The notes under the pieces are model-generated. The model saw nothing but the letters and a program-made list of their open reading frames with translations. It had not been told where the DNA came from and made no database searches. From Bacteroidales bacterium (GTDB taxonomy: Bacteria; Bacteroidota; Bacteroidia; Bacteroidales; PUMT01): 38,168 nucleotides of DNA. Below, in pieces: positions 7,544-16,600 of the stretch (position 1 is the stretch's first letter; each line of letters starts with the position of its first letter). The stretch is taken from the NCBI GenBank assembly GCA_007133565.1, contig SLMM01000202.1, positions 1 to 38,168 of the forward strand. Reading direction: 5' to 3'. The position numbers were made by a program, and so were the translations under genes.

Positions 7544-8482
7544 ATGAAAGGGAATATACTGACCGTAGTTTCGGTGAACATATCGGAAGCCAGGGGCACC
7601 GTTAAAAAACCCGTCCCTGTCATCCATCTCGGTGAAAAAGGAATTGAAGGTGATGCCCACGCCGGGCACTGGCACAGGCAGGTAAGCATTCTGGGCGAAG
7701 AGAGCATCCAGAGGTTTGGGAAAGAACTGGGACGGATACCTGGTCCTGGCGAGTTTGCAGAAAATATAACCACAAAAGGGGTGGAGCTTGGAGAAACGCT
7801 GCCTCTTGACAGGATAATATCAGAAAATACTGAACTCGAGATAACACAGATAGGTAAGAAATGCCACGGTACTGGTTGCGCCATTTATAACGAGACCGGC
7901 AATTGCGTAATGCCAAAGGAAGGTGTGTTCGCAAGGGTTATCAGGGGAGGGAAAGTGAAAGCGGGCGATAGGATGGAATATGTACCACGCCTCTACCGTT
8001 ACCTGGTAATCACCCTTAGCGACAGGGCAAGCACCGGCGAATATGACGACAGGAGTGGCCCCGCTATAAAAAGGTTTTTGGAAGGACATTTTGGACTGCT
8101 CAAAAGAGGAATACGGACTGATAATGTTATCATGCCCGATGATAAGGTGAAGCTGCGCGACCTGCTTGAGAGGTCCTGCAGGGGACAGTATGACTTTATC
8201 ATTACCACAGGGGGCACAGGTGTCGGCGTGCGGGATATCTGTCCGGATGTCATCAGACCGATGCTTGACAAGGAGATACCGGGTATCATGGAGATGATCA
8301 GGGTGAAATACGGCGCCGGTAAACCCAATGCACTTCTAAGCAGGGGCGTGGCGGGACTTATGGGGTCTGCATTTGTCTATACCCTTCCCGGAAGCGTCAG
8401 GGCGGTTAACGAGTACATGACGGAGATAGTGAAAACAATGGACCACCTGCTTTATATGTATCACGGTATAGATGCCCATTGA
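7544..8482 (+). CDS. MOSC domain fused to MogA/MoaB-type molybdopterin adenylyltransferase
   Basis: This is a two-domain cytoplasmic protein of 312 aa. Residues 1 to about 148 form a MOSC domain, with GIEGDAHAG (34-41), PGEFAENI (68-75) and the conserved cysteine region IGKKCHGTGC (103-112). MOSC domains bind pterin-metal cofactors or carry sulfur for them. Residues about 150-312 form a MogA/MoaB domain, which adenylates molybdopterin to prepare it for MoeA. It shows LSDRAS (158-163), TTGGTG (221-226), DICPDVIRP and LPGS (281-284). The fusion puts activation and a cofactor-binding or sulfur-handling module on one chain. It starts 13 bases after the pyrophosphatase-like gene and closes the cofactor cluster. 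Such fusions occur in other anaerobes, so the architecture itself is probably not new. Confidence 0.9.
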   Translation: MKGNILTVVSVNISEARGTVKKPVPVIHLGEKGIEGDAHAGHWHRQVSILGEESIQRFGKELGRIPGPGEFAENITTKGVELGETLPLDRIISENTELEITQIGKKCHGTGCAIYNETGNCVMPKEGVFARVIRGGKVKAGDRMEYVPRLYRYLVITLSDRASTGEYDDRSGPAIKRFLEGHFGLLKRGIRTDNVIMPDDKVKLRDLLERSCRGQYDFIITTGGTGVGVRDICPDVIRPMLDKEIPGIMEMIRVKYGAGKPNALLSRGVAGLMGSAFVYTLPGSVRAVNEYMTEIVKTMDHLLYMYHGIDAH

Positions 8483-8564
8483 GAATTCTGTATACAACCG
8501 CTTATGTGCCGTGGGATTATCCGGTTAAGAAGTAAAGGATATATTATTTGTCAAATAATAATAA

Positions 8565-9125
8565 ATGATCATGGAAAGAGAAAAAGCACTTGAACTTTTA
8601 TACGATCATGTAAAGGATGAGAAGATGCGGATTCACTGCCTGTCATCGGAAGCTGTGATGAAGGCACTTGCCAGGCGTCTGGGTGAGGATGAGGAGAAAT
8701 GGGGGCTTGCGGGACTGCTGCATGACATTGATGTGGAGGTTACCAACGCCGATCCCGAAAAACACGGACTTAAAGCCCCTGAAATACTTAATGATTACGG
8801 TCTCGACCCTGAGATAATCGATGCAATCACCATGCATAACGAAAAGGCATCCAAAAAGGAGAGAACTACAGTTTTCCAGCATGCGCTTGCTGCAGGAGAG
8901 ACCATTACCGGACTGGTGTATGCCACTGCACTGGTGTACCCCGACAAGAAGATCGCATCGGTCAAGCCTAAATCGGTTGTAAAGCGCATGAAAGAAAAAG
9001 CCTTTGCGGCTTCGGTAAACCGTGACCATATCAGGGAATGTGAAAAGATAGGCATCCCCCTGCCGGAATTTGCAGAGTTGTCGGTTAACGCCATGAAAGA
9101 GATCAGCGACGAGATAGGATTGTAA
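8565..9125 (+). CDS. HD-domain (HDIG-type) protein
   Basis: This 186-aa HD-superfamily protein belongs to a small stand-alone family annotated as HDIG-domain hydrolases. Visible metal-site positions are His24 (RIHCLSS), the HD pair at 53-54 (LLHDIDVEV) and His96 (TMHNEKA). The place where the family usually has its last metal Asp (ADxLTG-like) reads GETITG, so Asp appears replaced by Glu. The C-terminal half (PDKKIASVKPKSV, then NRDHIRECEKIGIPL) is characteristic of this family. Substrate is unknown. It lies 82 bases past the cofactor cluster on the same strand, so cotranscription is possible but not evident. Confidence 0.75.
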   Translation: MIMEREKALELLYDHVKDEKMRIHCLSSEAVMKALARRLGEDEEKWGLAGLLHDIDVEVTNADPEKHGLKAPEILNDYGLDPEIIDAITMHNEKASKKERTTVFQHALAAGETITGLVYATALVYPDKKIASVKPKSVVKRMKEKAFAASVNRDHIRECEKIGIPLPEFAELSVNAMKEISDEIGL

Positions 9126-9140
9126 AGTATGACAGATTTG

Positions 9141-9175
9141 CCCGGTAGTGACCGGTTTTGCAGAAACCTGTCCGG
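9141..9175. terminator. Weak inverted repeat between convergent genes
   Basis: CCCGG (9141-9145) and CCGGG (9172-9176 region) enclose a second short pair, GGTTT and AAACC. It lies in the 102-base gap between two convergent genes, so a bidirectional terminator role is possible. There is no T tract, so the call is weak. Confidence 0.25.
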
Positions 9176-9227
9176 GTATTCAAAATTCCCTGAAACTCCG
9201 TTTAGCAGAAATAGATGTTGCAGCGGG

Positions 9228-10520
9228 TCAGCGGTGCGAACTCACCTGCCGTGTGCCTACCAGCCGGTCATAGCGGGTGCCGGGAGGGCGGTGGTATACC
9301 ATGATCAGATAGTCGTTACCGGTTTCAAAAAAATTGCCTTCAAAAGGTGCATGGTCTGCGGTTTCAGCACCATCTTCCCTGAATACAAATTTGTAGTTGT
9401 AATATCCCTGCTTTAGAAGCATGCCAAGCTCATAGGCCTGGTTGTCGAAATTGTATATCATGGTGTTCCAGTGGTAAAAGTTCCAGTCGCTCAGGGCTCC
9501 CATCACATAAACATTTCCGTTGTCGTACGGGGTATCCCATGGAAGGGTGAACCATACCATCATATAGTCGGCATCGTAGGAAGGGGTTCGGCCCTCCTCG
9601 TTCCTTACCAGAAACCTCCCGTTTATGTCATGATGGGAAAAATACCTGCTGAACTGGCGAGGCTGTGAAGCGTGAAGTTCAACATGGTTTATCCCTCCTG
9701 AAAACTCTATGCTCCTTATAAATTGAGTCAGGTACCTTGTGCTTTTGGTGTCAAAATTCCGGAACTCGTTTCCGGCCGGGAACACCAGATCTTCTTCGTG
9801 TTCATAGACGATTTCCCTGTCCCTTATATACATGGGCATGAGGGGACCTGCAACATTGTCAGCCCTGCCGTTCTGCATGACTGTTACATGAAGCTCAGAC
9901 ATGGGGTCGGTAATGGTAAGTTCAGGATGTCTTATGCTGAATGTTAACTGCTGGTGAGTGTCATAGTAACGGGTCAGGTGCGGCCTGTGAACCCTGACTG
10001 TTATGTTGACACCTGACTGGCTCACCATAAATCTCCTGGTAAGCACAATATCGTTCTCGTCAAAATCCTTATACACCTTGACAACATAGTTGCCGGGAAG
10101 CGTCAGGTTTATGTCATAGTTAGGTATTTCAAGGGAGTAATGGGTATACTGTACAAAAGTATTGAAGGAAAACCTGTAGTTGTCTATGTTATTCTCGTAA
10201 AAACCGTCAATGTAATCTGAGGGAAACAACGACGATGGCGTCCAGTCGGCATTGCAATGGATGATCCTGTACTGGTAATTTTTAACATCACCATCGAGGT
10301 CGTCAAAGCTGAAATGAAGTTTTTCGCCGCTGCCCAGTTCAATTACCGGATAGGACATTTCCCAGCCTTTGACATGCATCTGGACGGTCCTTATATTATC
10401 GCTGTATACATAGTCCTCATAAATCCATGTTCCTGATGCTTCTGCATACAATGTGAAACAGAACAGCAGCATGGCTGTCAGAGGTTTTATTTCCTGCCAG
10501 GTGAACTGAACATTTCTCAT
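9228..10520 (-). CDS. DUF5103 protein, type IX secretion system plug-like
   Basis: This 430-aa protein matches the DUF5103 family, annotated in Bacteroidota as the plug protein of the type IX secretion translocon. A hydrophobic N-terminal segment (AMLLFCFTLYAEASG) is consistent with a signal peptide. The first part is beta-rich with the family feature YQYRIIHCNADWTPS and a DYIDGF segment. The C-terminal part has a carbohydrate-binding-like beta sandwich with VYVMGALSDWNFYHWN, LLKQGYYNYKF and GNDYLIMVYHRPPG. The role would be to close the outer-membrane translocon channel when it is not engaged. It is monocistronic and divergent from the nqr operon. Identification rests on remembered family motifs. 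Confidence 0.8.
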   Translation of the reverse strand: MRNVQFTWQEIKPLTAMLLFCFTLYAEASGTWIYEDYVYSDNIRTVQMHVKGWEMSYPVIELGSGEKLHFSFDDLDGDVKNYQYRIIHCNADWTPSSLFPSDYIDGFYENNIDNYRFSFNTFVQYTHYSLEIPNYDINLTLPGNYVVKVYKDFDENDIVLTRRFMVSQSGVNITVRVHRPHLTRYYDTHQQLTFSIRHPELTITDPMSELHVTVMQNGRADNVAGPLMPMYIRDREIVYEHEEDLVFPAGNEFRNFDTKSTRYLTQFIRSIEFSGGINHVELHASQPRQFSRYFSHHDINGRFLVRNEEGRTPSYDADYMMVWFTLPWDTPYDNGNVYVMGALSDWNFYHWNTMIYNFDNQAYELGMLLKQGYYNYKFVFREDGAETADHAPFEGNFFETGNDYLIMVYHRPPGTRYDRLVGTRQVSSHR

Positions 10521-10562
10521 TTGTTATTGTTTTTTCATTAAATGTTAACGGTCATCCGACCC

Positions 10563-10583
10563 GTTAATTGTTAAAGAATTAAC
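10563..10583. repeat. Perfect 7-bp palindrome in the DUF5103/nqrA divergent region
   Basis: GTTAATT (10563-10569) and AATTAAC (10577-10583) are perfect inverted arms around a 7-base spacer. The 194-base region between the divergent DUF5103 and nqrA genes is AT-rich, so this could be an operator or chance. Confidence 0.25.
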
Positions 10584-10675
10584 AAAGGGGGTCAATAGCT
10601 TCAAAAAGAGTATATGATCAACAATTTATTTATCAATTATTAATGGTTACATGTCACAGGTTTTTACAAATTAAC

Positions 10676-10683
10676 TAAATTTG
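10676..10683 (+). promoter_or_regulatory. Candidate -7 box (TAAATTTG) ahead of nqrA
   Basis: TAAATTTG fits the Bacteroidota TAnnTTTG consensus and lies 31 bases before the nqrA ATG. No clear -33 TTG is present at the usual spacing. An identical octamer stands 37 bases before the E1 gene start at 19438. Confidence 0.4.
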
Positions 10684-10714
10684 TTGCATTTTCAGGAAAT
10701 ATCAACAGAATAAG

Positions 10715-12067
10715 ATGTCGAAGGTAATAAAGATTAAAAAAGGCCTGAACATCCCCTTGAAGGGCAAAGCCGAAAAAGTACTGACAGACCCCGGCCTCCC
10801 GGGCAAGTTTGCGGTCAAACCGATTGATTTTCCGGGCATAAGGCCAAAGATGCTGGTGCGCCCCGATGATGCTGTAAAGGCCGGGACTCCACTCTTTTTT
10901 GACAAGTACAAACCCGGTGTGATGTTTACATCACCCGTAAGTGGCCGGGTTGTTGCGGTGAACCGTGGTGAGCGCCGTAAAATACTGGAGGTGGTCATAA
11001 AACGGGATGACAGGATCGATTACGAGGATTTTGGCAAGGCTGATCCCGGATCGCTTGACCGTAAGGATGTTGTGGAGCGCCTGCTGAAAAGTGGTCTCTG
11101 GCCCCTGCTTCGCCAGCGCCCATATGGAATTATTCCCGGCCCAAACGACACGCCTCGTTCGATCTTCATTTCAGGGTTTGATACCGCACCTCTTGCACCG
11201 GATTACGATTTTGTAATGCAGGATAGCAGATCAGAGTTCAGGACGGGCATTGATGTTCTGAAAAAGCTTTCCGGTGGGAAGGTCTATCTTAACCTTAACG
11301 GTGATTATCCTCCCTCAGATGTATTTAAGGATTTGAGCGGAATTGAGTATAATTATTTTTCCGGGCCACACCCGGCGGGCAATGTCGGTGTGCATATTCA
11401 CCATCTTGATCCGGTTCATAAAAATGGTGCCGTGTGGTACATTAACCCCCAGGATATCCTCGTTCTGGGCCGACTGTTTCTCAACGGAACTGTTGATTTT
11501 TCCAGAATTATTGCGCTTACCGGGTCAGAGATTGTAAAACCTCGCTACTACCGTTCAATGATGGGGGCCTCGGTTAATATCCTGGTAAAGGACAATGTAA
11601 ATGAAGGCAACAACCGCTATATAAGCGGTAATGTCCTTACCGGCAAAAGAATTCCATCGGGAGGGTTTGTTGGCTTTTACGATTCTCAGGTAACAGTGAT
11701 ACCGGAAGGAGATAATTACAGGTTTATGGGCTGGGCGTCACCCGGACTGGACCGGTTCAGTGCTTCGCGCTCCTTCTTCTCCTGGCTTATGCCGGGAAAA
11801 GATTACAGGCATGACACCAACTACAATGGCGGCGAGAGGGCTTATGTCATGACCGGTCAGTATGAAAGGGTTCTGCCTATGGACATTATTCCGCAACAGC
11901 TTGTTAAGGCCATTATGGTTGAAGATATTGACAAGATGGAGAACCTGGGTATTTATGAAGTGGTTGAAGAGGACCTTGCCCTGTGTGAATATGTATGCAC
12001 CTCAAAGATTGAGGTTCAGACGTTACTCCGGCGCGGGATAGAGCTTATGATAAGGGAGACCATCTGA
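10715..12067 (+). CDS. nqrA: Na+-translocating NADH:quinone reductase subunit A
   Basis: NqrA is the peripheral cytoplasmic subunit of the six-subunit Na+-NQR respiratory pump and contributes to quinone binding. The 450-aa product has family length. It begins with the lysine-rich IKIKKGLNIPLKG opening, followed by the barrel-sandwich-like part FTSPVSGRVVAVNRGERRKILEVVI, LLRQRPYGIIP, and near the end the segment MEDIDK-like VEDIDKMENLGIYEVVEEDLALCEYVC, all typical of NqrA. It is the first gene of nqrABCDEF-apbE; nqrB begins 26 bases downstream. Confidence 0.95.
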   Translation: MSKVIKIKKGLNIPLKGKAEKVLTDPGLPGKFAVKPIDFPGIRPKMLVRPDDAVKAGTPLFFDKYKPGVMFTSPVSGRVVAVNRGERRKILEVVIKRDDRIDYEDFGKADPGSLDRKDVVERLLKSGLWPLLRQRPYGIIPGPNDTPRSIFISGFDTAPLAPDYDFVMQDSRSEFRTGIDVLKKLSGGKVYLNLNGDYPPSDVFKDLSGIEYNYFSGPHPAGNVGVHIHHLDPVHKNGAVWYINPQDILVLGRLFLNGTVDFSRIIALTGSEIVKPRYYRSMMGASVNILVKDNVNEGNNRYISGNVLTGKRIPSGGFVGFYDSQVTVIPEGDNYRFMGWASPGLDRFSASRSFFSWLMPGKDYRHDTNYNGGERAYVMTGQYERVLPMDIIPQQLVKAIMVEDIDKMENLGIYEVVEEDLALCEYVCTSKIEVQTLLRRGIELMIRETI

Positions 12068-12093
12068 CAGGTTAACAGGAGCATGGAAAGATA

Positions 12094-13284
12094 TTGACAA
12101 AACAAACTATAGAACAAGTGAAGTTACTCAGGAAACAGATTGATAAGATAAAGCCTCACTTTCAGAAGGGCGGCCGTTTTGAGATGCTGCACTCGACCTT
12201 TGATGCATTTGAGACTTTTCTTTTTGTACCGGACAAGGTCACATCAAAGGGTGCTCATATTCGCGACAGCATAGATATGAAAAGGACCATGGCTGTTGTT
12301 GTCGCTGCAATGGTCCCGACTCTTTTATTCGGCATGTGGAATGTAGGCCACCAGCACTTTATTGCAACGGGGATTGATGCCGGGTTCTGGCAGGAATTTA
12401 TGCACGGGCTGATAAGGGTAATGCCAATCGTGGTGGTTTCTTACGTAAGCGGACTTGCTGTGGAGTTTATTTTTGCCCAGATTCGGGGGCATGAGGTCAA
12501 TGAAGGGTTTCTGGTTACAGGCATGCTGATACCCCTGATTGTCCCGGTAGATGTCCCCCTCTGGATGGTTGCCGTCGCCACTGTTTTTGCAGTAATAATA
12601 GGCAAGGAGGTTTTTGGGGGCACGGGCATGAACATTCTGAACCCGGCTCTTACGGCAAGGGCCTTTCTGTTTTTTGCCTATCCCACATATATGTCGGGCG
12701 ACTTTGTGTGGATCAGCGGACTTCTAAAGGGAGAGGGAATAGTAGACGGGTTTTCCGGTGCTACACCGCTTGCCAATGCCTCTCTTGGAAATATTGAGGC
12801 CATTCCCTCATCAATGGCAATGTTTATTGGAACCATACCCGGTTCGATCGGTGAAACATCCACCGTTGCAATTCTTATCGGGGCACTAATATTATGGTTT
12901 ACCGGTGTGGGAAGCGTGAAGATCATGGCTTCAGTGTTTGTTGGCGGACTGGTTATGGGGGGTATTCTGAATATTTTTGCTGTGAACCCTTTCATGGAGA
13001 TCCCTGCATGGGAGCACCTGATTATGGGTGGATTTGCCTTTGGTGCGGTTTATATGGCTACTGACCCGGTAACTGCTACACAGACTGAGAGGGGGAAGTA
13101 TATTTACGGATTCCTTGTCGGGTTCCTGGCAATTCTTATCAGGGTTCTCAATCCTGCCTATCCGGAGGGTATGATGCTGGCCATCCTGTTTATGAATGTT
13201 TTTGCACCCCTGATCGACCATAACGTGATGCAGGCTAATATCAAAAGAAGGCTTAAGAGGGCAGCAGCAGGTACAAATAAATAA
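12094..13284 (+). CDS. nqrB: Na+-translocating NADH:quinone reductase subunit B
   Basis: NqrB is a membrane subunit of the Na+ pump, forming part of the ion path and carrying a covalent FMN. The 396-aa product has about ten hydrophobic segments. The flavinylation motif DGFSGATPLA places the FMN-bearing Thr at residue 224, the target of the ApbE encoded at the end of the operon. The start is a TTG at 12094; the only nearby ATG (12083) is out of frame, and the next in-frame ATG (about 12184) would delete the conserved IDKIKPHFQKGG opening. A rare start codon is therefore well supported. Confidence 0.95.
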   Translation: MTKQTIEQVKLLRKQIDKIKPHFQKGGRFEMLHSTFDAFETFLFVPDKVTSKGAHIRDSIDMKRTMAVVVAAMVPTLLFGMWNVGHQHFIATGIDAGFWQEFMHGLIRVMPIVVVSYVSGLAVEFIFAQIRGHEVNEGFLVTGMLIPLIVPVDVPLWMVAVATVFAVIIGKEVFGGTGMNILNPALTARAFLFFAYPTYMSGDFVWISGLLKGEGIVDGFSGATPLANASLGNIEAIPSSMAMFIGTIPGSIGETSTVAILIGALILWFTGVGSVKIMASVFVGGLVMGGILNIFAVNPFMEIPAWEHLIMGGFAFGAVYMATDPVTATQTERGKYIYGFLVGFLAILIRVLNPAYPEGMMLAILFMNVFAPLIDHNVMQANIKRRLKRAAAGTNK

Positions 13285-13297
13285 AACACAACGAGAG

Positions 13298-14023
13298 ATG
13301 AAGCAGAGTAACACCTATATCTTCCTATACTCTTCGGCAATGGTTGTCATTGTAGCCGCTGTGCTTTCGGTGGTTGCAACGGTCCTGAGGCCATACCAGG
13401 AGCTGAATATCGAGATTGCCAAAAAACTGGATATACTGAGAAGCGTTGAAAAGGCCGAACTCGCGACAGAGGTGCGCGACCGGAACGCTTATGTAGAGGA
13501 GGAATTTGAAAAGTACATAGTTGATACTTATGTGATTGATCATCTTGGCGAAAGAAAGGAGGGCATTGATGCATTTGCCGTAAACATGCGTGACGAGATG
13601 CGCAAACCCCTTGAGGAACGAAATCTGCCTGTATTTGTGGCAAGAGATGACGACGGCCGTGAAAATTATATTTTTCCGGTTCATGGAAGGGGCCTGTGGG
13701 GGCCTGTTTTCGGGTATGTTGCACTGGAGGATGATTTTAATACTATATTCGGCGTCATATTTGACCATGAAAGTGAGACGCCGGGACTGGGTGCTGAGAT
13801 AAGCGAACCTTTCTTTGAGAATCGGTTCAAAGGGAAAAAGCTGTTTGACGATGCAGGTGAATTTGTATCGGTAAGGGTGACAAAGCCCGGTATTGTTGCC
13901 CCCGGAGACCATAATGTTGACGGGATCTCAGGCGGGACCATCACCAGCCAGGGTGTTGAGGAGATGCTGTATGATGTTCTGGGCAGTTACAGAAGATATT
14001 TCGAAAAACGGAAAAATATTTAG
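13298..14023 (+). CDS. nqrC: Na+-translocating NADH:quinone reductase subunit C
   Basis: NqrC is a membrane-anchored periplasmic subunit with a covalent FMN. The 241-aa product has one N-terminal membrane helix (YIFLYSSAMVVIVAAVLSVV). The soluble FMN-binding domain includes GLWGPVFGYVAL and ETPGLGAEI. The flavinylation site reads DGISGGTITS, with the acceptor Thr at about residue 214; it has SGGT where many family members have SGAT. It lies 13 bases after nqrB and 2 bases before nqrD. Confidence 0.95.
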   Translation: MKQSNTYIFLYSSAMVVIVAAVLSVVATVLRPYQELNIEIAKKLDILRSVEKAELATEVRDRNAYVEEEFEKYIVDTYVIDHLGERKEGIDAFAVNMRDEMRKPLEERNLPVFVARDDDGRENYIFPVHGRGLWGPVFGYVALEDDFNTIFGVIFDHESETPGLGAEISEPFFENRFKGKKLFDDAGEFVSVRVTKPGIVAPGDHNVDGISGGTITSQGVEEMLYDVLGSYRRYFEKRKNI

Positions 14024-14025
14024 AG

Positions 14026-14679
14026 ATGAGTAAAACGGAAAGGGAGCCGATGTTTTCGGCAAAGAACATAAAACTTTTAAGTACACCGCTGAACGATGAG
14101 AATCCCATAACTGTGCAGGTTCTTGGGATATGTTCAGCACTTGCTGTTACGGTTAAACTGGAGCCCGCTGTGGTGCTTGCCGTTGCCGTGGTCGCGGTTA
14201 TGGGTTCTGCAAACGTCATAATCTCGGTGCTCCGTAAAACGATACCCAACAGGATAAGGATTATTGTACAACTCGTGGTTATTGCCTCGCTTGTTATTCT
14301 GGTAGACCAGGTTCTGAAAGCATTCTTTTATGATGTCAGCAGGCAGCTTTCGGTCTTTGTTGGGCTGATAATAACCAATTGTATCATTATGGGGAGGCTT
14401 GAGGCATTTGCGCTGGGCAACAGGATCTGGCCCTCTTTCCTTGATGGCGTGGGTAACGCAGCAGGTTATGGCTGGATACTTATAGTAGTAGCTTTTTTCA
14501 GGGAGTTGCTGGGGTCGGGTACCGTATGGGACTACCCGGTAATGGAGAAGCTCGGGTTATTCAATATCGGCTATGAGAATAACGGTTTTATGATACTGCC
14601 CCCTATGGCCCTTATTACTGTCGGTGTAATTATCTGGGTCCAGAGATCCAGGAACAGAAAACTGATTGAATCAAAATAA
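14026..14679 (+). CDS. nqrD: Na+-translocating NADH:quinone reductase subunit D
   Basis: NqrD is a polytopic membrane subunit of about six helices (217 aa) that pairs with NqrE. Two cysteines sit in half-helix positions, in VLGICSALAV and IITNCIIMGR. In the known enzyme, these and two NqrE cysteines hold the intramembrane iron centre. The sequence EAFALGNRIWPSFLDGVGNAAGYG is characteristic of the subunit. Spacing to both neighbours is very short. Confidence 0.95.
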   Translation: MSKTEREPMFSAKNIKLLSTPLNDENPITVQVLGICSALAVTVKLEPAVVLAVAVVAVMGSANVIISVLRKTIPNRIRIIVQLVVIASLVILVDQVLKAFFYDVSRQLSVFVGLIITNCIIMGRLEAFALGNRIWPSFLDGVGNAAGYGWILIVVAFFRELLGSGTVWDYPVMEKLGLFNIGYENNGFMILPPMALITVGVIIWVQRSRNRKLIESK

Positions 14680-14691
14680 AATACCTGAAAC

Positions 14692-15309
14692 ATGGAAGGA
14701 TTGGTCAATATATTCGTAAGGTCTGTTTTTATAGACAATATGGTGTTTGCCTATTTTCTGGGTATGTGCTCATACCTGGCGGTGTCGAAGACCGTGAGCA
14801 CTGCAAACGGTCTGGGCATTGCAGTAATTTTTGTCCTGGGCATCACCGTTCCAGTCAATTATCTTATTGAAAACTATTTTCTCAGTGCAGGAGCAATGGC
14901 ATGGCTTGGTCCGGGCTTTGAAGCAGTTGATCTGAGCTTTCTGAGCTTTATCATGTTCATTGCGGTTATTGCTTCGATGGTGCAGCTTGTTGAGATGACG
15001 GTCGAAAAGTTTGCGCCCGCGCTGTATTCCTCGCTTGGTATATTCCTGCCGCTGATTGCAGTTAATTGTGCAATCCTGGGCGGTTCACTTTTTATGCAGG
15101 AGAGAGAATATGCAAATATTGCCGAAGCCGCATCATTCGGCCTTGGATCAGGCGTCGGGTTCTATCTTGCCATTGTCGGTATTGCCGCAATACGCGAAAA
15201 GATTAGGTACTCAAATGTGCCTGGGCCTCTTCGTGGACTGGGGATTACATTTATAGTGACCGGCCTGATGGGAATAGCATTTATGAGTTTTATGGGAATA
15301 AAGCTGTAG
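14692..15309 (+). CDS. nqrE: Na+-translocating NADH:quinone reductase subunit E
   Basis: NqrE is the 205-aa membrane partner and homologue of NqrD. It carries the complementary cysteines in [11 protein letters not shown] and [10 protein letters not shown], expected to complete the Cys4 iron site inside the membrane. The loop between helices ends in [16 protein letters not shown], and the C-terminus has [19 protein letters not shown], both family-typical. Its presence with NqrD makes an NqrM-type maturation factor expected nearby. Confidence 0.95.
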   Translation: MEGLVNIFVRSVFIDNMVFAYFLGMCSYLAVSKTVSTANGLGIAVIFVLGITVPVNYLIENYFLSAGAMAWLGPGFEAVDLSFLSFIMFIAVIASMVQLVEMTVEKFAPALYSSLGIFLPLIAVNCAILGGSLFMQEREYANIAEAASFGLGSGVGFYLAIVGIAAIREKIRYSNVPGPLRGLGITFIVTGLMGIAFMSFMGIKL

Positions 15310-15343
15310 TGCAGGGGTTAAAACAATATTAAAGTAAACAAAA

Positions 15344-16600
15344 ATGATATTATCAGCATCACCGGGGTTAATAATAATAATCAGCATTGCCGTTTTTTAT
15401 CTGGTTATTCTGACCCTGGTATCTATTCTGCTATATGCAAAATCAAAACTGACGCCCTCGGGTGCGGTGAAACTTACCATAAATGAAGATAAGGAACTGT
15501 CTGTTCAACCGGGCTCAACAGTTCTTTCAACATTATCTGAAAACAGTATATACCTGCCTTCGGCCTGTGCAGGAGGAGGTACCTGCGGCATGTGTAAATG
15601 CCAGGTTGTTGAGGGGGGAGGGTCTATCCTGCCGACCGAAAAAGACTTCTTTACTCGTCGGGAGCAGATTGAGAAGTGGAGGCTGGGCTGCCAGGTGAAG
15701 ATAAGAGAGGACATGAAGATAAAGGTTCCCGAAGAGGTCATGGGGATAAGAAAATGGGAGTGTGAGGTAGTAAGCAACAGCAACGTCGCAACATTTATAA
15801 AGGAGTTTGTCGTAAAGCTTCCCGAAGGGGAGGAGCTGAATTTCAAATCGGGAGGTTATATTCAGATCGATGTGCCCAAAGTTGAGGTTGATTTCAAGGA
15901 TATTGAAGTGGAGGAAGAGTTTCGTGATGAATGGGACCAGTTCAATATGTGGGACCTCAGGATGAAAAATCCTGAACCTACCTACCGGGCCTATTCAATG
16001 GCCAACCATCCAGCAGAGGGTAATATCATAATGTTGAATATACGGATCGCGACGCCACCCTGGGACAGGTCGAAGGGTGCTTTCATGAATGTAAATCCGG
16101 GTGTCTGTTCATCCTATATCTTTTCAAGGAAACCCGGCGACAAGGTTACGATATCGGGACCGTATGGTGACTTCTTTATAAAGGAAACTGACAATGAGAT
16201 GGTGTATATAGGAGGAGGTGCAGGCATGGCGCCCCTGAGGTCTCATTTATTCCATCTTTTCCAAACCATGAAGACCGGCAGGAAGGTGTCATACTGGTAC
16301 GGCGCCCGTTCGCTCAGGGAGGTGTTTTATGAGGAAGATTTCAGGAAGATTGAAAAGGAGTTCCCGAACTTCTCATTCAATATAGCTCTGTCAGAGCCAA
16401 AGCCTGAAGACAACTGGGATGGTTACACAGGTTTCATTCATCAGGTGGTTTATGACAACTACCTCAGCAAGCATGATGATCCCGACGACATTGAATATTA
16501 CCTGTGCGGACCGCCCATGATGAATGACGCCGTTTTGAAGATGCTTTATGATCTTGGCGTACCCGATGAAATGGTTGATCTTGATGATTTTGGCGGATGA
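15344..16600 (+). CDS. nqrF: Na+-translocating NADH:quinone reductase subunit F
   Basis: NqrF is the NADH-oxidising subunit (418 aa). It has an N-terminal membrane helix (about residues 9-31). The 2Fe-2S ferredoxin domain has ligands at Cys75, 81, 84 and 116 ([10 protein letters not shown]). The FAD-binding motif is RAYSMANHP. The NADH-binding part shows [12 protein letters not shown] and [10 protein letters not shown]. It passes electrons from NADH to the rest of the pump. The stop overlaps the apbE start (ATGA). Confidence 0.96.
   Translation: MILSASPGLIIIISIAVFYLVILTLVSILLYAKSKLTPSGAVKLTINEDKELSVQPGSTVLSTLSENSIYLPSACAGGGTCGMCKCQVVEGGGSILPTEKDFFTRREQIEKWRLGCQVKIREDMKIKVPEEVMGIRKWECEVVSNSNVATFIKEFVVKLPEGEELNFKSGGYIQIDVPKVEVDFKDIEVEEEFRDEWDQFNMWDLRMKNPEPTYRAYSMANHPAEGNIIMLNIRIATPPWDRSKGAFMNVNPGVCSSYIFSRKPGDKVTISGPYGDFFIKETDNEMVYIGGGAGMAPLRSHLFHLFQTMKTGRKVSYWYGARSLREVFYEEDFRKIEKEFPNFSFNIALSEPKPEDNWDGYTGFIHQVVYDNYLSKHDDPDDIEYYLCGPPMMNDAVLKMLYDLGVPDEMVDLDDFGG

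Noticed and set aside
9129-9416. 95-aa plus-strand ORF after the HD gene
   Set aside because: Most of it overlaps the conserved C-terminus of the DUF5103 gene on the other strand.
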